A DNA stretch of 44,446 nt from contig DAOVAN010000003.1 of assembly GCA_030671005.1 (NCBI GenBank), forward strand, positions 1 through 44,446. Reading direction: 5' to 3'. Source of the DNA: Caldifarciminota bacterium. Its GTDB lineage: Bacteria; Hydrothermota; Tepidihabitantia; SM23-42. Each line of letters starts with the position of its first letter. Position 1 is the first letter of the stretch. A model generated the notes under the pieces. It saw nothing but the letters and a program-made list of their open reading frames with translations, did no database searches and was not told where the DNA came from. Positions 17,379-26,034 of this stretch are shown in pieces. The position numbers and the translations under genes are program-made.

Positions 17379-18635
17379 TCATTCGGTCTTCTTGAGCCTT
17401 GCTGCAAAAACACCATCCGTGTTATAATCGCACGGCAGGACTTTCAGAAAGTCATCACCCTGTGGAGTAAAATCATTTGCAGGCTCGACTACGAAATTCG
17501 GATTGCTTTTAAGAAAAAGGGTAATGACATCTTCATTCTCATCTGGCAGAATACTACACGTTGAGTATATCAACGAACCACCGACGCGCAGGTAATGGGC
17601 TGCGTTCGTCAGCAAATCATACTGGAGTTTGGCCAACCTGGTGACCACCTTTTTGTTCACACGATCCTTCACCTCGGGTCTCTTGGCAATAACACCCGCA
17701 TTCGTACAGGGCGCGTCCACCAGCACTTTGTCTACACCTTCGAGTTTGTAGTAACGCCCATCTGCGATAACCGGTCTTATGACACGAATGCCCAATCGAA
17801 CCGCGTTGTCCACCACTAACTTGAGTCGTTCATTACTGATGTCTACCGCAATGACCATGCCTTCATTTTTCATCATCTCGGCCATGTATGTTGCCTTGCT
17901 ACCGGGTGCCGAGCACAGATCGACTATCCTCTCTCCTGGCTTCGGGTCCACCAGATGGCATACCAAACCCTGTGCTTCATCATGGATAGAGATATCCCCT
18001 TGTTTCATCAGCGGACTGTTGATCACCAAGCTCAGATGGTCGACCGACTTGAATTCAGAAAACCAATTTGCCTGCTTATATTCCAAGCCACTCATTCTTA
18101 ATTTCTCTCTTGCTTCCTCAACGGTGTTTTTCAGAAGATTTATGCGTATATACGGTGTGGGGCGAATCTTGAAACATTCGATGATCTTCTCACCTTCTAC
18201 CTGATATGCATCCATGATCTTTCGAAAGACCCATGCGCGTGGTTCACGTAGCACCTGGACACGCTTATTTCGGATAACACCACGTAGCACGGCATTTATC
18301 AAACCCTTCTCCTTCAGGGTCCGACCAAAATTGACCGCTTCGTTGACGATTGCATAAATGGGAATGCGGTCAAAGAATAGATACTGGTATACAGAAATTC
18401 TGAGCACATTCTTCAGCGTCGCATCGAGCGAAAAGAAATCACCGGTCAGAGTCTCCCTGACTATCTGATCTATCTCTTCACGATGACGCAACGTACCAAA
18501 TGCCAGTTCATTAGCCAGTTGCCGATCTTCATCCTTCATTTCATTCTTCTCGTAGATCGCAGCCAGCGCGTCCTTAAGGTTTTTCCCCTCGTCTACTTCA
18601 CACAGTGCACTAATTGCCGCCTCACGCGCAGTCAT
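17379..18635 (-). CDS. rsmB: 16S rRNA (cytosine-967-C5)-methyltransferase
   Basis: 418 residues. Residues 1-130 form a NusB-like RNA-binding domain (TAREAAISALCEVD ... AIVNEAVNFGRTLKEKGLINAVLR in parts) and the rest is a SAM-dependent m5C methyltransferase: VDLCSAPGSKATYMAEMM for SAM, then DAPCTNAGV (catalytic loop; most homologues read DAPCSG.G) and the second catalytic cysteine in YSTCSILPDENE. It overlaps def-fmt by 4 bp (ATGA), so it belongs to the yajC/def-fmt transcript. After its stop there are 187 bp without a recognisable terminator before the mraZ promoter. Confidence 0.95.
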   Translation of the reverse strand: MTAREAAISALCEVDEGKNLKDALAAIYEKNEMKDEDRQLANELAFGTLRHREEIDQIVRETLTGDFFSLDATLKNVLRISVYQYLFFDRIPIYAIVNEAVNFGRTLKEKGLINAVLRGVIRNKRVQVLREPRAWVFRKIMDAYQVEGEKIIECFKIRPTPYIRINLLKNTVEEAREKLRMSGLEYKQANWFSEFKSVDHLSLVINSPLMKQGDISIHDEAQGLVCHLVDPKPGERIVDLCSAPGSKATYMAEMMKNEGMVIAVDISNERLKLVVDNAVRLGIRVIRPVIADGRYYKLEGVDKVLVDAPCTNAGVIAKRPEVKDRVNKKVVTRLAKLQYDLLTNAAHYLRVGGSLIYSTCSILPDENEDVITLFLKSNPNFVVEPANDFTPQGDDFLKVLPCDYNTDGVFAARLKKTE

Positions 18636-20068
18636 CTTAACACCTCTCCTTTCTCTATACGGTAGCCATTGATGAAATCAAGAGCCGAGATGACTTTCCT
18701 GCCCTCTGGCTTGACCTCACGCAACACGAGCGACCTGTTGCCAGCACCGACATACAATTTCTTGTCTTCCACCGCGAGCAATCCCGGTGGCAATTTCCTA
18801 TCCCCGAGTTCTGCCCGTGTTATCATCAACTCTTTCTTACGAAAACACGTTCTCGCGCCAGGTCGTGGAGACAAGGCACGTATCTGATTGTGTATCTTCA
18901 CTGCCTCTCGCTGCCAATCGATGACCAGCTCTTCCTTTTTCAACTTCGGCGCATATGATGCTTTTGCACTCTGCTGCTTCGTCGTTGGACAATTACCCGA
19001 TTCGGCCGCGCGTAGTACAGCGATGATCATACCAGCACCGAGGTTCGCAAGTTTATCGGCCAGCGAACCGAAAGTGTCATCCTTCTCGATCGGAATCTCC
19101 TGCTGGGCGAGCATGTCGCCGTGATCGATCTTTTCATCCATAAAGAAAATCGTAATTCCGGTCTTGTCCTCTCCGTCCATGATGGCTCTTTGAATAGGCG
19201 CCGCACCCCGATAGCGCGGTAACAATGATGGATGAATATTGATTCCGCCGGACCGGGCGACCTGGAGCAATCGTCTACTGAGAATATGCCCATAAGCAGA
19301 AAGCACAAATATGTCAGGCTCCATCTGCGACAACGTCTTGATGAAATCATCACTATTCGGGTCATCAGGCATATACACATTCAATCCCGCGTTCTTTGCC
19401 CACTGTGCTACTCTCGGTAGAGACGTTCGCAGTCCCCTGCCTCTGGGTCTCGGTTTTGATATGACGACACCTAAGATCTCAAACCCCTCGTGGACACACT
19501 GTGCTATTGGTAATGAGAAGTCAGTGCTGCCGAAAAGCAATATCTTCATCAAGCGTTGCGAATCCTGTGCCTTTTCTGCAATATCTTCCACGTACTTCTC
19601 TACTTTCTCTTTTTCCGTATCCGCTGCGTGATCAATAAACAGAACACCATCCAAGTGATCCAATTCATGCATCGCCGCCCGAGCCAGAATCCCGGTTAGG
19701 TCAAGGACAAAACCCTCATTGTACAAACTCTTTGCATAGACACGGACCTTCTCCGGTCGGGCGATTCTCAAATAGAGCTCAGGAAAACTCAAGCATCCTT
19801 CCTCATCTACTACTTCGCCTTCCTTATTAAGCACAACCGGGTTTATGAAAGCCACGGGCTCTGGCTGTTCTTCGCTCGGGGCTGCATTCATAACGAATAT
19901 CCTATACTCTGAACCAATCTGATTCGCCGCGAGGCCAACCCCATCTTCCTGGAGCATGATTTCTATCAATTTGTCGATCAGTTGGAAAATCTCCTCGCCA
20001 ATTTTCTCCACGGGTGCAGTTTTTTTTCTCAAGTTTGACGCCGGGTATTTCAAAACTGCAGTTGACAA
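18632..20068 (-). CDS. def-fmt: Fused peptide deformylase and methionyl-tRNA formyltransferase
   Basis: One uninterrupted 478-codon frame. Residues 1-165 are a peptide deformylase with all three metal motifs: GVGLAANQ (43-50), EGCLS (90-94, Cys92) and HELDH (134-138). Residues 174-478 are a methionyl-tRNA formyltransferase: MKILLFGSTDFS, NIHPSLLPRYRGAAP (277-291) with the catalytic Asn and His, DHGDML (catalytic Asp318), and a C-terminal OB-fold part. The two are joined by a charged linker (about 150-173). The start is TTG with GGAG 6 nt upstream; a TAG lies just before it. The internal Met174 has no Shine-Dalgarno, so a single polypeptide is expected. Formylation of initiator tRNA and removal of the formyl group would thus be on one chain. 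Confidence 0.93.
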   Translation of the reverse strand: MSTAVLKYPASNLRKKTAPVEKIGEEIFQLIDKLIEIMLQEDGVGLAANQIGSEYRIFVMNAAPSEEQPEPVAFINPVVLNKEGEVVDEEGCLSFPELYLRIARPEKVRVYAKSLYNEGFVLDLTGILARAAMHELDHLDGVLFIDHAADTEKEKVEKYVEDIAEKAQDSQRLMKILLFGSTDFSLPIAQCVHEGFEILGVVISKPRPRGRGLRTSLPRVAQWAKNAGLNVYMPDDPNSDDFIKTLSQMEPDIFVLSAYGHILSRRLLQVARSGGINIHPSLLPRYRGAAPIQRAIMDGEDKTGITIFFMDEKIDHGDMLAQQEIPIEKDDTFGSLADKLANLGAGMIIAVLRAAESGNCPTTKQQSAKASYAPKLKKEELVIDWQREAVKIHNQIRALSPRPGARTCFRKKELMITRAELGDRKLPPGLLAVEDKKLYVGAGNRSLVLREVKPEGRKVISALDFINGYRIEKGEVLR

Positions 20069-20112
20069 TTTCTACTCCGTGTTATTAAACTAGGACTACA
20101 AACCCTTTTACC

Positions 20113-20418
20113 TCAACTACCGCTGGGGTTCAATTTATTTGTGATGTGCCCTTTTTCTAATTCAATCTTCACACCATCTGCGATCAAAAGAGTAATGGTG
20201 TGATCTTTGATATTGGTTATCGTGCCATGGATGCCAGATGAGGTCACAACACGATCGCCTTTCTGTAAATCTGCAACCAATTGCTGATGTTTTTTCTGTT
20301 TCCTCTGCTGCGGTAGAATCAAGAGAAAATAGAAAACGACGAAAATAAGAATCAAGGGCAGCAAACCCATGATCGGATTTCCCTGTCCTGAACTCTGGCC
20401 AATTAAGAAAAAAATCAT
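20113..20418 (-). CDS. yajC: Preprotein translocase accessory subunit YajC
   Basis: 101 residues: one N-terminal membrane helix (about 16-37) ending in the conserved LPQQRKQKKHQ, then the cytoplasmic YajC domain LQKGDRVVTSSGIHGTITNI. YajC associates with SecDF in the inner membrane; no secDF is present here. AAAGGAG lies 7 nt before the ATG. It has its own promoter (20436-20463) and is followed after 44 bp by def-fmt on the same strand. Confidence 0.95.
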   Translation of the reverse strand: MIFFLIGQSSGQGNPIMGLLPLILIFVVFYFLLILPQQRKQKKHQQLVADLQKGDRVVTSSGIHGTITNIKDHTITLLIADGVKIELEKGHITNKLNPSGS

Positions 20419-20435
20419 AGTCAGCTCCTTTGACG

Positions 20436-20463
20436 ATTATACAGATTATAGGAGCTGAGTCAA
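20436..20463 (-). promoter_or_regulatory. Promoter of yajC
   Basis: Minus-strand TTGACT (20463-20458), 16-bp spacer, TATAAT (20441-20436). Transcription should begin near 20429, giving a short leader that contains the yajC Shine-Dalgarno. Confidence 0.75.
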
Positions 20464-20474
20464 GCCATGCGCAC

Positions 20475-20588
20475 CTGGGGTCAGGTCTCTACTTTGAACA
20501 TAACACTAGTTGTTACGTAAGTAACAATCCAGGATTTTATGATTCCCTGAGGTACCTGGTTATGTTCAAAGTAGAGACCTGACCCCAG
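20475..20588. repeat. 114-bp MITE-like element with perfect 30-bp inverted ends
   Basis: The 30 bp at 20475-20504 and 20559-20588 are exact reverse complements, with outer end CTGGGGTCAGGTCTC. The 54-bp interior contains a 6-bp hairpin (TGTTAC/GTAACA). No coding capacity. It lies between the divergent yajC and nnr promoters. The outer bases TGGGGTCA..TCT are shared with the 33679-33925 element. From memory, such ends resemble repeats mobilised by IS200/IS605-like (RAYT) transposases; that link is inference. Confidence 0.85.
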
Positions 20589-20606
20589 TAAGGAAAGGTG
20601 GAGCTA

Positions 20607-20634
20607 TTGACTTTCACCCCCTTTTCCGTAGAAT
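20607..20634 (+). promoter_or_regulatory. Promoter of nnr, predicted leaderless
   Basis: TTGACT (20607-20612), 16-bp spacer, TAGAAT (20629-20634). Only 6 nt separate the -10 from the GTG start at 20641, so the start codon should be at or next to the 5' end of the mRNA. Confidence 0.75.
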
Positions 20635-20640
20635 TGTACT

Positions 20641-22194
20641 GTGAGAGTAGTCAGTAATGCCGAGATGGCTAAAATCGATGCCTGGACGATCAGCAAATTA
20701 GGCATTCCTGGTACTGTCCTCATGGAGAACGCAGGCCGGGGTTGTGTCGACGTGCTGGAGAATTATTTTGGGCTAGAGGACATCAAGGCATTGATCATCT
20801 GCGGCAAGGGCAACAACGGCGGCGACGGGTTGGTTGTCGCTCGGCATCTGCACAACCGTGGTGCAGAAGTGAAAATCGCACTGCTTGGCAACGAAAGTGA
20901 TTTGAAAGGCGACGCGCTCCTCAATTACAAGATCGCCAAGAAGGCAGACTACGACATAAGGCATGCCACAAACATCAATATCCTGAAGAACGTATACCGG
21001 ACATTCGCTCCGAACGTCATCATCGATGCGATATTTGGCACTGGTTTCCAAGGCACACCCAAAGGAATCTACTACGGAGCGATCGAACTAATGAACAGCG
21101 CCGAAGCATTCATTCTATCAATTGATATCCCTTCCGGTATCAACGGCGATGACGGGCAATTCCAGAAGACATGCGTCATTGCCGACGCGACCGCTACCAT
21201 GTGTCTGCCAAAGAGAGGAAACTATCTGTATCCGGGCCGGGCCTTTTGTGGAGACCTGTACACCATCGACATAGGTGTCCCCTACGAGCTCATCAACAAT
21301 GATTTTCCCCAGGTAACCGAATACGATGACATTCTTTCACTCATTCCCTATCGACCGCCCGACGGTAACAAGGGGACATTTGGTCAGGTTCTCATCGTAG
21401 CAGGCGCACGCGGTTTTTCTGGCGCTGCGGCAATGGCTGCTCACGCGGCGCTCAAGGTGGGTGCCGGGCTTGTCCGCCTGGCCGCGCCCCGAGGCATCAT
21501 AGATGCCCTCGAAGCAAAGCTGCTGGAAGTCGTCAAGATACCTCTGGAACAGACTCCGGCAGAAACCATCAGTCCAAAGGCGATAGAGAACTTACAACCT
21601 TTTCTGAAAGGCAGTGAAGCAATCGTAATCGGGCCGGGTATAACGACACATCCTGAAACCGCTGAATTCATCCATGATATCTTGCCTAAAATAGGAGTAC
21701 CCTTGATCATTGATGCCGATGCAATCAATATCGTCGCGCAAGACTCCAGTCTACTGAAGAAAATCAGGGTCCCATTCATACTGACCCCGCATCCTGGTGA
21801 ATTGGCCAGGTTGATCAATATGACACCCCGCGCGATCAACCGAAGAAGAATTGACCTGGCAATAGAGTGTGCCCGGAAGTTCAAATGCATTCTGGTACTC
21901 AAGGGAGCTCCTACCGTGATCGCCGATCCCGACGGCAAGACGTATGTGAATCCGACTGGTAATTCGGGCCTCGCTTCGGCCGGTTCTGGAGATGTCTTGG
22001 TCGGAATGATCGCCGGTTTCTTGGGACAGGGGAAATCACCACTCCATGCCGCCGTCACAGCTGTTTTCCTACACGGCTTATGTGCTGACCTCGCGATGGA
22101 GGAGAGTAACGAATATGCCCTGACTGCCAACGACCTAATCGACCAGACGCCAGGAGCGATGAATTATCTCTTAAGGAGAGAATTTGCAGATTAG
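20641..22194 (+). CDS. nnr: Bifunctional NAD(P)H-hydrate epimerase/dehydratase
   Basis: 517 residues, repairing hydrated NAD(P)H. Residues 1-215 are the YjeF_N epimerase (MENAGRG, GKGNNGGDGLVVARHL, IDAIFGTGFQG, SIDIPSGINGDDG). Residues 225-510 are the ribokinase-like dehydratase (HKGTFG-type GNKGTFGQVLIVAGARGFSGAA, AIVIGPGI, LTPHPGELARL, and GNSGLASAGSGDVLVGMIAGFLGQG with the catalytic Asp). The GTG start has no Shine-Dalgarno, but a good -10 ends 6 nt before it. The downstream propeller gene starts within 10 nt, so they form an operon with tatC. Confidence 0.96.
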   Translation: MRVVSNAEMAKIDAWTISKLGIPGTVLMENAGRGCVDVLENYFGLEDIKALIICGKGNNGGDGLVVARHLHNRGAEVKIALLGNESDLKGDALLNYKIAKKADYDIRHATNINILKNVYRTFAPNVIIDAIFGTGFQGTPKGIYYGAIELMNSAEAFILSIDIPSGINGDDGQFQKTCVIADATATMCLPKRGNYLYPGRAFCGDLYTIDIGVPYELINNDFPQVTEYDDILSLIPYRPPDGNKGTFGQVLIVAGARGFSGAAAMAAHAALKVGAGLVRLAAPRGIIDALEAKLLEVVKIPLEQTPAETISPKAIENLQPFLKGSEAIVIGPGITTHPETAEFIHDILPKIGVPLIIDADAINIVAQDSSLLKKIRVPFILTPHPGELARLINMTPRAINRRRIDLAIECARKFKCILVLKGAPTVIADPDGKTYVNPTGNSGLASAGSGDVLVGMIAGFLGQGKSPLHAAVTAVFLHGLCADLAMEESNEYALTANDLIDQTPGAMNYLLRREFAD

Positions 22195-22200
22195 AATGTG

Positions 22201-23661
22201 ATGATAAGTTTTTTACTTTGTTTTTTGGTACACACTACCATCTATCCACAAAACGCAGTATGGGACCATTACACAATAATCCCACCCCTCGGCACCGTGA
22301 AATCAATCGCCGCCTCTAATCTGCATGTCTACGCGATCAGTGACAACTACCTTTTGTTCATAAATAAGCAGAATTTTACTTTCGAAAAGTCAGTATATTT
22401 TAATTGCGAGCCGCGTCTGGTGGGTTATGATCGTTACACCAACGACCTCTGGATAGTCTGCCGCGACACCATCATCCGCTTCACGACAACGACCTACACC
22501 CTGCGCAAGCATCCTATCACTTTCCGGGTATACAGATTTGCCATCGACGCCAGCAATCTGTATGTCGAGACTACAGTGACGACTGAAAAGTATGCCATCA
22601 ATAAAACAACGGGTGCAATATCCAGAGTCAACACCTTCCCCAAAGATCTCTATTGGTATAAGAGAACGACGGCAACTGACATCCGTAAACATCCATTCTT
22701 GAATCCATACTACTATTATGATGATGCTAATATGTCACAACTACCCTTTCAACAATATCCCATAACGGCGCTATACGATGATGGCATGTATCTCTATGTA
22801 GGCACTGACCATTATGGTATTCTAAGATACCACACAATTTCATGGCAGAGTCAACGTATTGTACACGGACCACTGGATGGATTTATCAAGAGGATAAGAA
22901 AAGACGGCGAGACGATATATTTCCTCTCCACGTCAGGACTTTCGTATTTCATACGGGACGCCAAAAACTGGCAATATCTCCGCCTGGACGACATGGCAAC
23001 CGACTTCGTTGTATTTAATAGCGATCTATTTCTCGCAACACGTAACCAAGTCATGAGGACAACTGGGGTGCTCGAATTTCCCTTTAGTGATATGCGTACC
23101 GATATTTTGTCACTGGGCACGGACGACATCAGCATGTACATCGGAACGCGTTCTGGATCGTTCAGAATATTCAAGGGTAGCAACGATGTGCTGCAATTCG
23201 GTCCGGATCGATACGCTGTATATTCTATCTACCCTACTGAAGAAGCTGTGTACTTTGGCGGGGAATTCGCATTATACAAATTCGAAAAAAGCAACGCCGA
23301 ATGGTCAACCGTGCTCAATTTCGGGATCAAGAAAATCGTGGGCATGCATGCTGGGATATACGCACTGGGCACAAACAACCAAATAATCCAATACCGGCCC
23401 GCCGGCTCTGATACGCTCGATGCTGACACCAGCTGGACACTACTGCCATATTTCAATATCTACGATGTTGACGCCGGTGATGAGGTGGTGTATTGCGCCA
23501 CCTACTCGGGCATCTATTATTACGATCCCTCAACCATGCAGTACAGAGTGATATACAATCTACCACGTATCAAGTACGACTACGTCTTTGTTGTCGAAGA
23601 TAACATACTCGCAATAACCGAGGGCACGATATATGCACTGCCCGTGGAACACCGTGATTAG
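22201..23661 (+). CDS. Secreted beta-propeller-like protein of unknown function
   Basis: 486 residues from the ATG (a GTG one codon earlier is an alternative). A signal peptide is seen at the N-terminus (ISFLLCFLVHTTIYPQNA). The remainder has repeated strands rich in Tyr, Asp and Gly, such as DDGMYLYVGTDHYGILRYH, GDEVVYCATYSGIYYYDPST, spaced by about 45-60 residues, as in WD/Reg_prop-type propellers. No catalytic motif is visible. Codon use resembles its neighbours. The AAGGAG closest to the start is about 20 nt upstream inside nnr, so translation is probably coupled to nnr. The product likely acts in the periplasm or outside the cell; I cannot name a function. Confidence 0.75.
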   Translation: MISFLLCFLVHTTIYPQNAVWDHYTIIPPLGTVKSIAASNLHVYAISDNYLLFINKQNFTFEKSVYFNCEPRLVGYDRYTNDLWIVCRDTIIRFTTTTYTLRKHPITFRVYRFAIDASNLYVETTVTTEKYAINKTTGAISRVNTFPKDLYWYKRTTATDIRKHPFLNPYYYYDDANMSQLPFQQYPITALYDDGMYLYVGTDHYGILRYHTISWQSQRIVHGPLDGFIKRIRKDGETIYFLSTSGLSYFIRDAKNWQYLRLDDMATDFVVFNSDLFLATRNQVMRTTGVLEFPFSDMRTDILSLGTDDISMYIGTRSGSFRIFKGSNDVLQFGPDRYAVYSIYPTEEAVYFGGEFALYKFEKSNAEWSTVLNFGIKKIVGMHAGIYALGTNNQIIQYRPAGSDTLDADTSWTLLPYFNIYDVDAGDEVVYCATYSGIYYYDPSTMQYRVIYNLPRIKYDYVFVVEDNILAITEGTIYALPVEHRD

Positions 23662-23691
23662 AGCACATACCTCTCTGGGGCTTCGGCATTA

Positions 23692-24396
23692 ATGAGCGAA
23701 AAACGGACAACATTCATCGACCACCTGGAGGAACTCAGGAAGAGAATACTATATTCTGTTGCCGGCGTCGGAATATTCGCAATTGTTGGCTTCTTCTTTG
23801 CCAAGAAGTTCTTGAGCATCATAATCCAGAGGGCATCCTTGGGAACCACATACTTCTTCGCACCCGCAGAAGCTTTCATTACTCAGATCAAGGTGGCTCT
23901 GTTCTTGGGCGTGGTCATTTCCTTTCCCTTCTTGCTTTATCAAACCTGGACGTTTATCGGACCCGGATTGACCAAGAGCGAAAGAAAAATCTCATTGAGC
24001 TACATAGGTTCAGGACTAGTACTTTTCGCCGTTGGTATCTCATTCGGCTATTACATACTCATACCCTTTGGCCTCAAATTCCTGCTCTCTTTCGGCAGCG
24101 AGGCCATTCAACCCCTTATGAATATCGGAAAGTACATAAACTTTTTCCTCTGGTGTCTCTTAGGAAGCGGCTTGCTGTTCCAACTACCGCTTCTCATTTT
24201 CTTTCTGATGCGACTGGGCATCCTGGATGTCGATACAGTCAGGCGCCACAGGGCTGAAGCGATTGTCGCCATCCTTGTGCTATGTGCGGTCGTCACCCCC
24301 ACGGGTGATTTTTTTACATTGCTGTTGTTATCTGTGCCCCTATTAATACTCTTTGAGCTCAGTATCCTTGCCGCAAGGCTGTCGAAGAAGAGCTAG
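23692..24396 (+). CDS. tatC: Twin-arginine translocase subunit TatC
   Basis: 234 residues with six membrane segments. The N-terminus TTFIDHLEELRKRILYS is the TatC hallmark that contributes to the signal-peptide binding site; FPFLLYQTWTFIGPGLTKSERK follows the second helix, and the late AIVAILVLCAVVTPTGDFFTLLLLSVPLLILFE is also typical (given in part). It recognises Tat signal peptides of folded exported proteins. No tatA is in the window. It starts 30 bp after the propeller gene, with no strong Shine-Dalgarno. Confidence 0.96.
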   Translation: MSEKRTTFIDHLEELRKRILYSVAGVGIFAIVGFFFAKKFLSIIIQRASLGTTYFFAPAEAFITQIKVALFLGVVISFPFLLYQTWTFIGPGLTKSERKISLSYIGSGLVLFAVGISFGYYILIPFGLKFLLSFGSEAIQPLMNIGKYINFFLWCLLGSGLLFQLPLLIFFLMRLGILDVDTVRRHRAEAIVAILVLCAVVTPTGDFFTLLLLSVPLLILFELSILAARLSKKS

Positions 24397-24456
24397 TACA
24401 TTAGAATTAAACCTTCCCACTAACCCACTGCGTCAAATTCTGTAAAAGGAGGAACA

Positions 24457-25374
24457 ATGAAGTACGCAGGCCTACTATTACTCATGCCGTTGATCCTGGC
24501 ATTCATGGTGAGTTGTACAAAGGACGAGGACGAGGCGTCGATTCAGGATCTCCTCGAGTCTTCATGGTATGTCGCAAATGGCGCCCTTCACAGTCACGAT
24601 GATAGCACAAATGTCCCCAGAGGCGGCACGAATACGCTTGACCTGGTCGATACCATACCTTATGTCAGGTGGGTACGGTGGATCGAAAGACCCGTGATCC
24701 GTGAATACGACATAGTTGTAATCGGTGACAGCGCCGATGTGACGATACGTGCCTATTTTCATGGCGCACACCCGGGCTATGGTTTCTTCGTCAATAATGA
24801 TCCCATGGGACCGGTTTACCAGCGCGCCATCGCCGACAGCGCAATTCGCAGGGTCAAACTGTGGAAGAACGAAAATGGACGCTGGCGCATCGCAAGCCTC
24901 ACCGTAGCTGATATTTACACTGAAAATACCGATCATCCCGTGACCATTAGCGAAATTAGTGCGCTCGTTGCAAGCCGGAATTACGAATTCATCGTGAATA
25001 GTACGGACACCTATTTCGAGAGAAATGAACTACCCATATTCTATCCCAGCGACACGGTTGAGGTGACTGTCACATGTAGTGCCCAAGACGATTCCACGTG
25101 GGCGTTCCTGCATCATGGCACAGGACACCGACCAGGGTTCGGGCATCATATCCGGCAGCCGTTTTACCGCGAAGACATGAACACCTTCACCCGCACCTGG
25201 ATTATCGCTCATGACAGCATCATTGTCACACCTGCAGTCAGACACAGCGCGGTCGATGTCCTGGGCTGGCAGACTCTGTTTGCTGCCGATAATGCCACAT
25301 ATTATTCACGTGCCTGGTGTCTACCCTACATTGTTTTACAGCCGGGTGAGGAATTACCCGAGGACGAAGAATAA
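24457..25374 (+). CDS. Hypothetical lipoprotein
   Basis: 305 residues. AAAGGAGG lies 4 nt before the ATG. The signal peptide ends in a lipobox, FMVSC, with the lipidated Cys20, followed by an acidic stretch TKDEDEA; the Asp after Cys+2 is not diagnostic here. The mature part is mostly predicted beta strand with many His, Tyr and Trp residues (for example HHGTGHRPGFGHHIRQPF near 225), which could bind metal, but I recognise no family. It is followed by a strong hairpin terminator and ends the nnr-tatC run. Confidence 0.75.
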   Translation: MKYAGLLLLMPLILAFMVSCTKDEDEASIQDLLESSWYVANGALHSHDDSTNVPRGGTNTLDLVDTIPYVRWVRWIERPVIREYDIVVIGDSADVTIRAYFHGAHPGYGFFVNNDPMGPVYQRAIADSAIRRVKLWKNENGRWRIASLTVADIYTENTDHPVTISEISALVASRNYEFIVNSTDTYFERNELPIFYPSDTVEVTVTCSAQDDSTWAFLHHGTGHRPGFGHHIRQPFYREDMNTFTRTWIIAHDSIIVTPAVRHSAVDVLGWQTLFAADNATYYSRAWCLPYIVLQPGEELPEDEE

Positions 25375-25382
25375 CATATCAC

Positions 25383-25408
25383 GGAAGGGGCATTGGAATG
25401 CCCCTTCC
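25383..25408 (+). terminator. Terminator-like hairpin after the lipoprotein gene
   Basis: A perfect 12-bp stem (GGAAGGGGCATT with AATGCCCCTTCC) and 2-nt loop begins 9 nt after the stop codon. There is no clear T-run on the plus strand, only CTTCAC, so it may act as an RNA 3'-end stabiliser as well as a terminator. Confidence 0.6.
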
Positions 25409-25866
25409 CTTCACACCCCACACCTCGTGTCGCACTCTTAGACCCTGGGACTTTTGACTCTTCGACTCTGTAACTCCTGCTCTATCTCACCCCGCACCTT
25501 TTCTGACGCCAAAACTTCAACCCTATGATATCTTCGTACGGCATGCGTGATTCAGTTCCCATAACCCAAAAAACTGTGAAGTAAGGGTTCGGATGAAACT
25601 CTTCGACTTTTCGACCCTTCGACTCTGTAACTCCTGCTCTATCTCACCCCGCACCTTTTCTGACACTGAAACCTCAACCGTACACCGTTTTACGCGGTGT
25701 ACACAATGCATTTCGAGGTATCCAAAGAAGCCCTCAAACAAAGGTGCGGGGTCTCCGCTACGCTCCGATATCCCGCACGAATTTTGCTCAAATCACTGAT
25801 TTGGTTGTAAAATTCAGTGTCCCGAATCTCTCCGAGATGAGGGGAATCCCGTATCACGTATTTTCC
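25409..25866. other. 458-bp gene-free stretch with repeats
   Basis: No convincing gene in either strand. A 48-bp direct repeat occurs at 25460-25507 and 25617-25664 (157 bp apart), identical and followed by weaker similarity. Small dyads are seen: an 8-bp stem at 25680-25702, a 7-bp stem pairing 25744-25750 with 25772-25778, and a 7+1+7 palindrome at 25789-25803. Low-complexity runs of CGACTYTTCGAC are present. This looks like decayed repetitive sequence. Confidence 0.6.
25460..25664. repeat. 48-bp direct repeat pair
   Basis: CTTCGACTCTGTAACTCCTG begins both copies (25460-25507 and 25617-25664), which are identical over 48 bp. The interval of 157 bp is unique sequence. Only two copies exist in this window, so it is not an array. 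Confidence 0.85.
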
Positions 25867-25895
25867 TTGACTTTGGAGTACTTTTGCAATATAAT
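25867..25895 (+). promoter_or_regulatory. Promoter of tRNA-Ala and the downstream operon
   Basis: TTGACT (25867-25872), 17-bp spacer, TATAAT (25890-25895). The predicted start near 25902 is about 30 nt before the tRNA. This is the only clear promoter here with a 17-bp spacer. Confidence 0.8.
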
Positions 25896-25932
25896 TTCTT
25901 TAAATTAAGTTTAGATTAAGTGACTAATATCC

Positions 25933-26005
25933 GGGGCCGTAGCCCAGTTGGGAGAGCGCTTGACTGGCAGTCAAGAGGTCACGGGTTCGAATCCCGTCGG
26001 CTCCA
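25933..26005 (+). tRNA. tRNA-Ala (anticodon GGC)
   Basis: 73 nt folding as a full cloverleaf. Acceptor GGGGCCG pairs with CGGCTCC and contains the G3-U70 wobble that identifies alanine tRNA. Anticodon stem CTTGA/TCAAG encloses loop CTGGCAG, anticodon GGC, reading GCC/GCU. The T arm is ACGGG-TTCGAAT-CCCGT. CCA is not encoded (A73 is followed by TAATG). It lies 29 nt upstream of the TPR lipoprotein ATG with no terminator between, so the two may share a transcript. Confidence 0.97.
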
Positions 26006-26034
26006 TAATGAAAATAAGCGAAATGGAGGCAAAG

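Noticed and set aside
25460..25664. Direct repeat as CRISPR or att sites of a mobile element
   Set aside because: Only two copies with 109 bp of unremarkable DNA between them, no integrase; the adjacent tRNA-Ala end is not duplicated within this stretch.
25948..26034. Longer start for the TPR lipoprotein
   Set aside because: It would lie inside tRNA-Ala; the ATG at 26035 has a ribosome site and gives a proper lipoprotein signal peptide.
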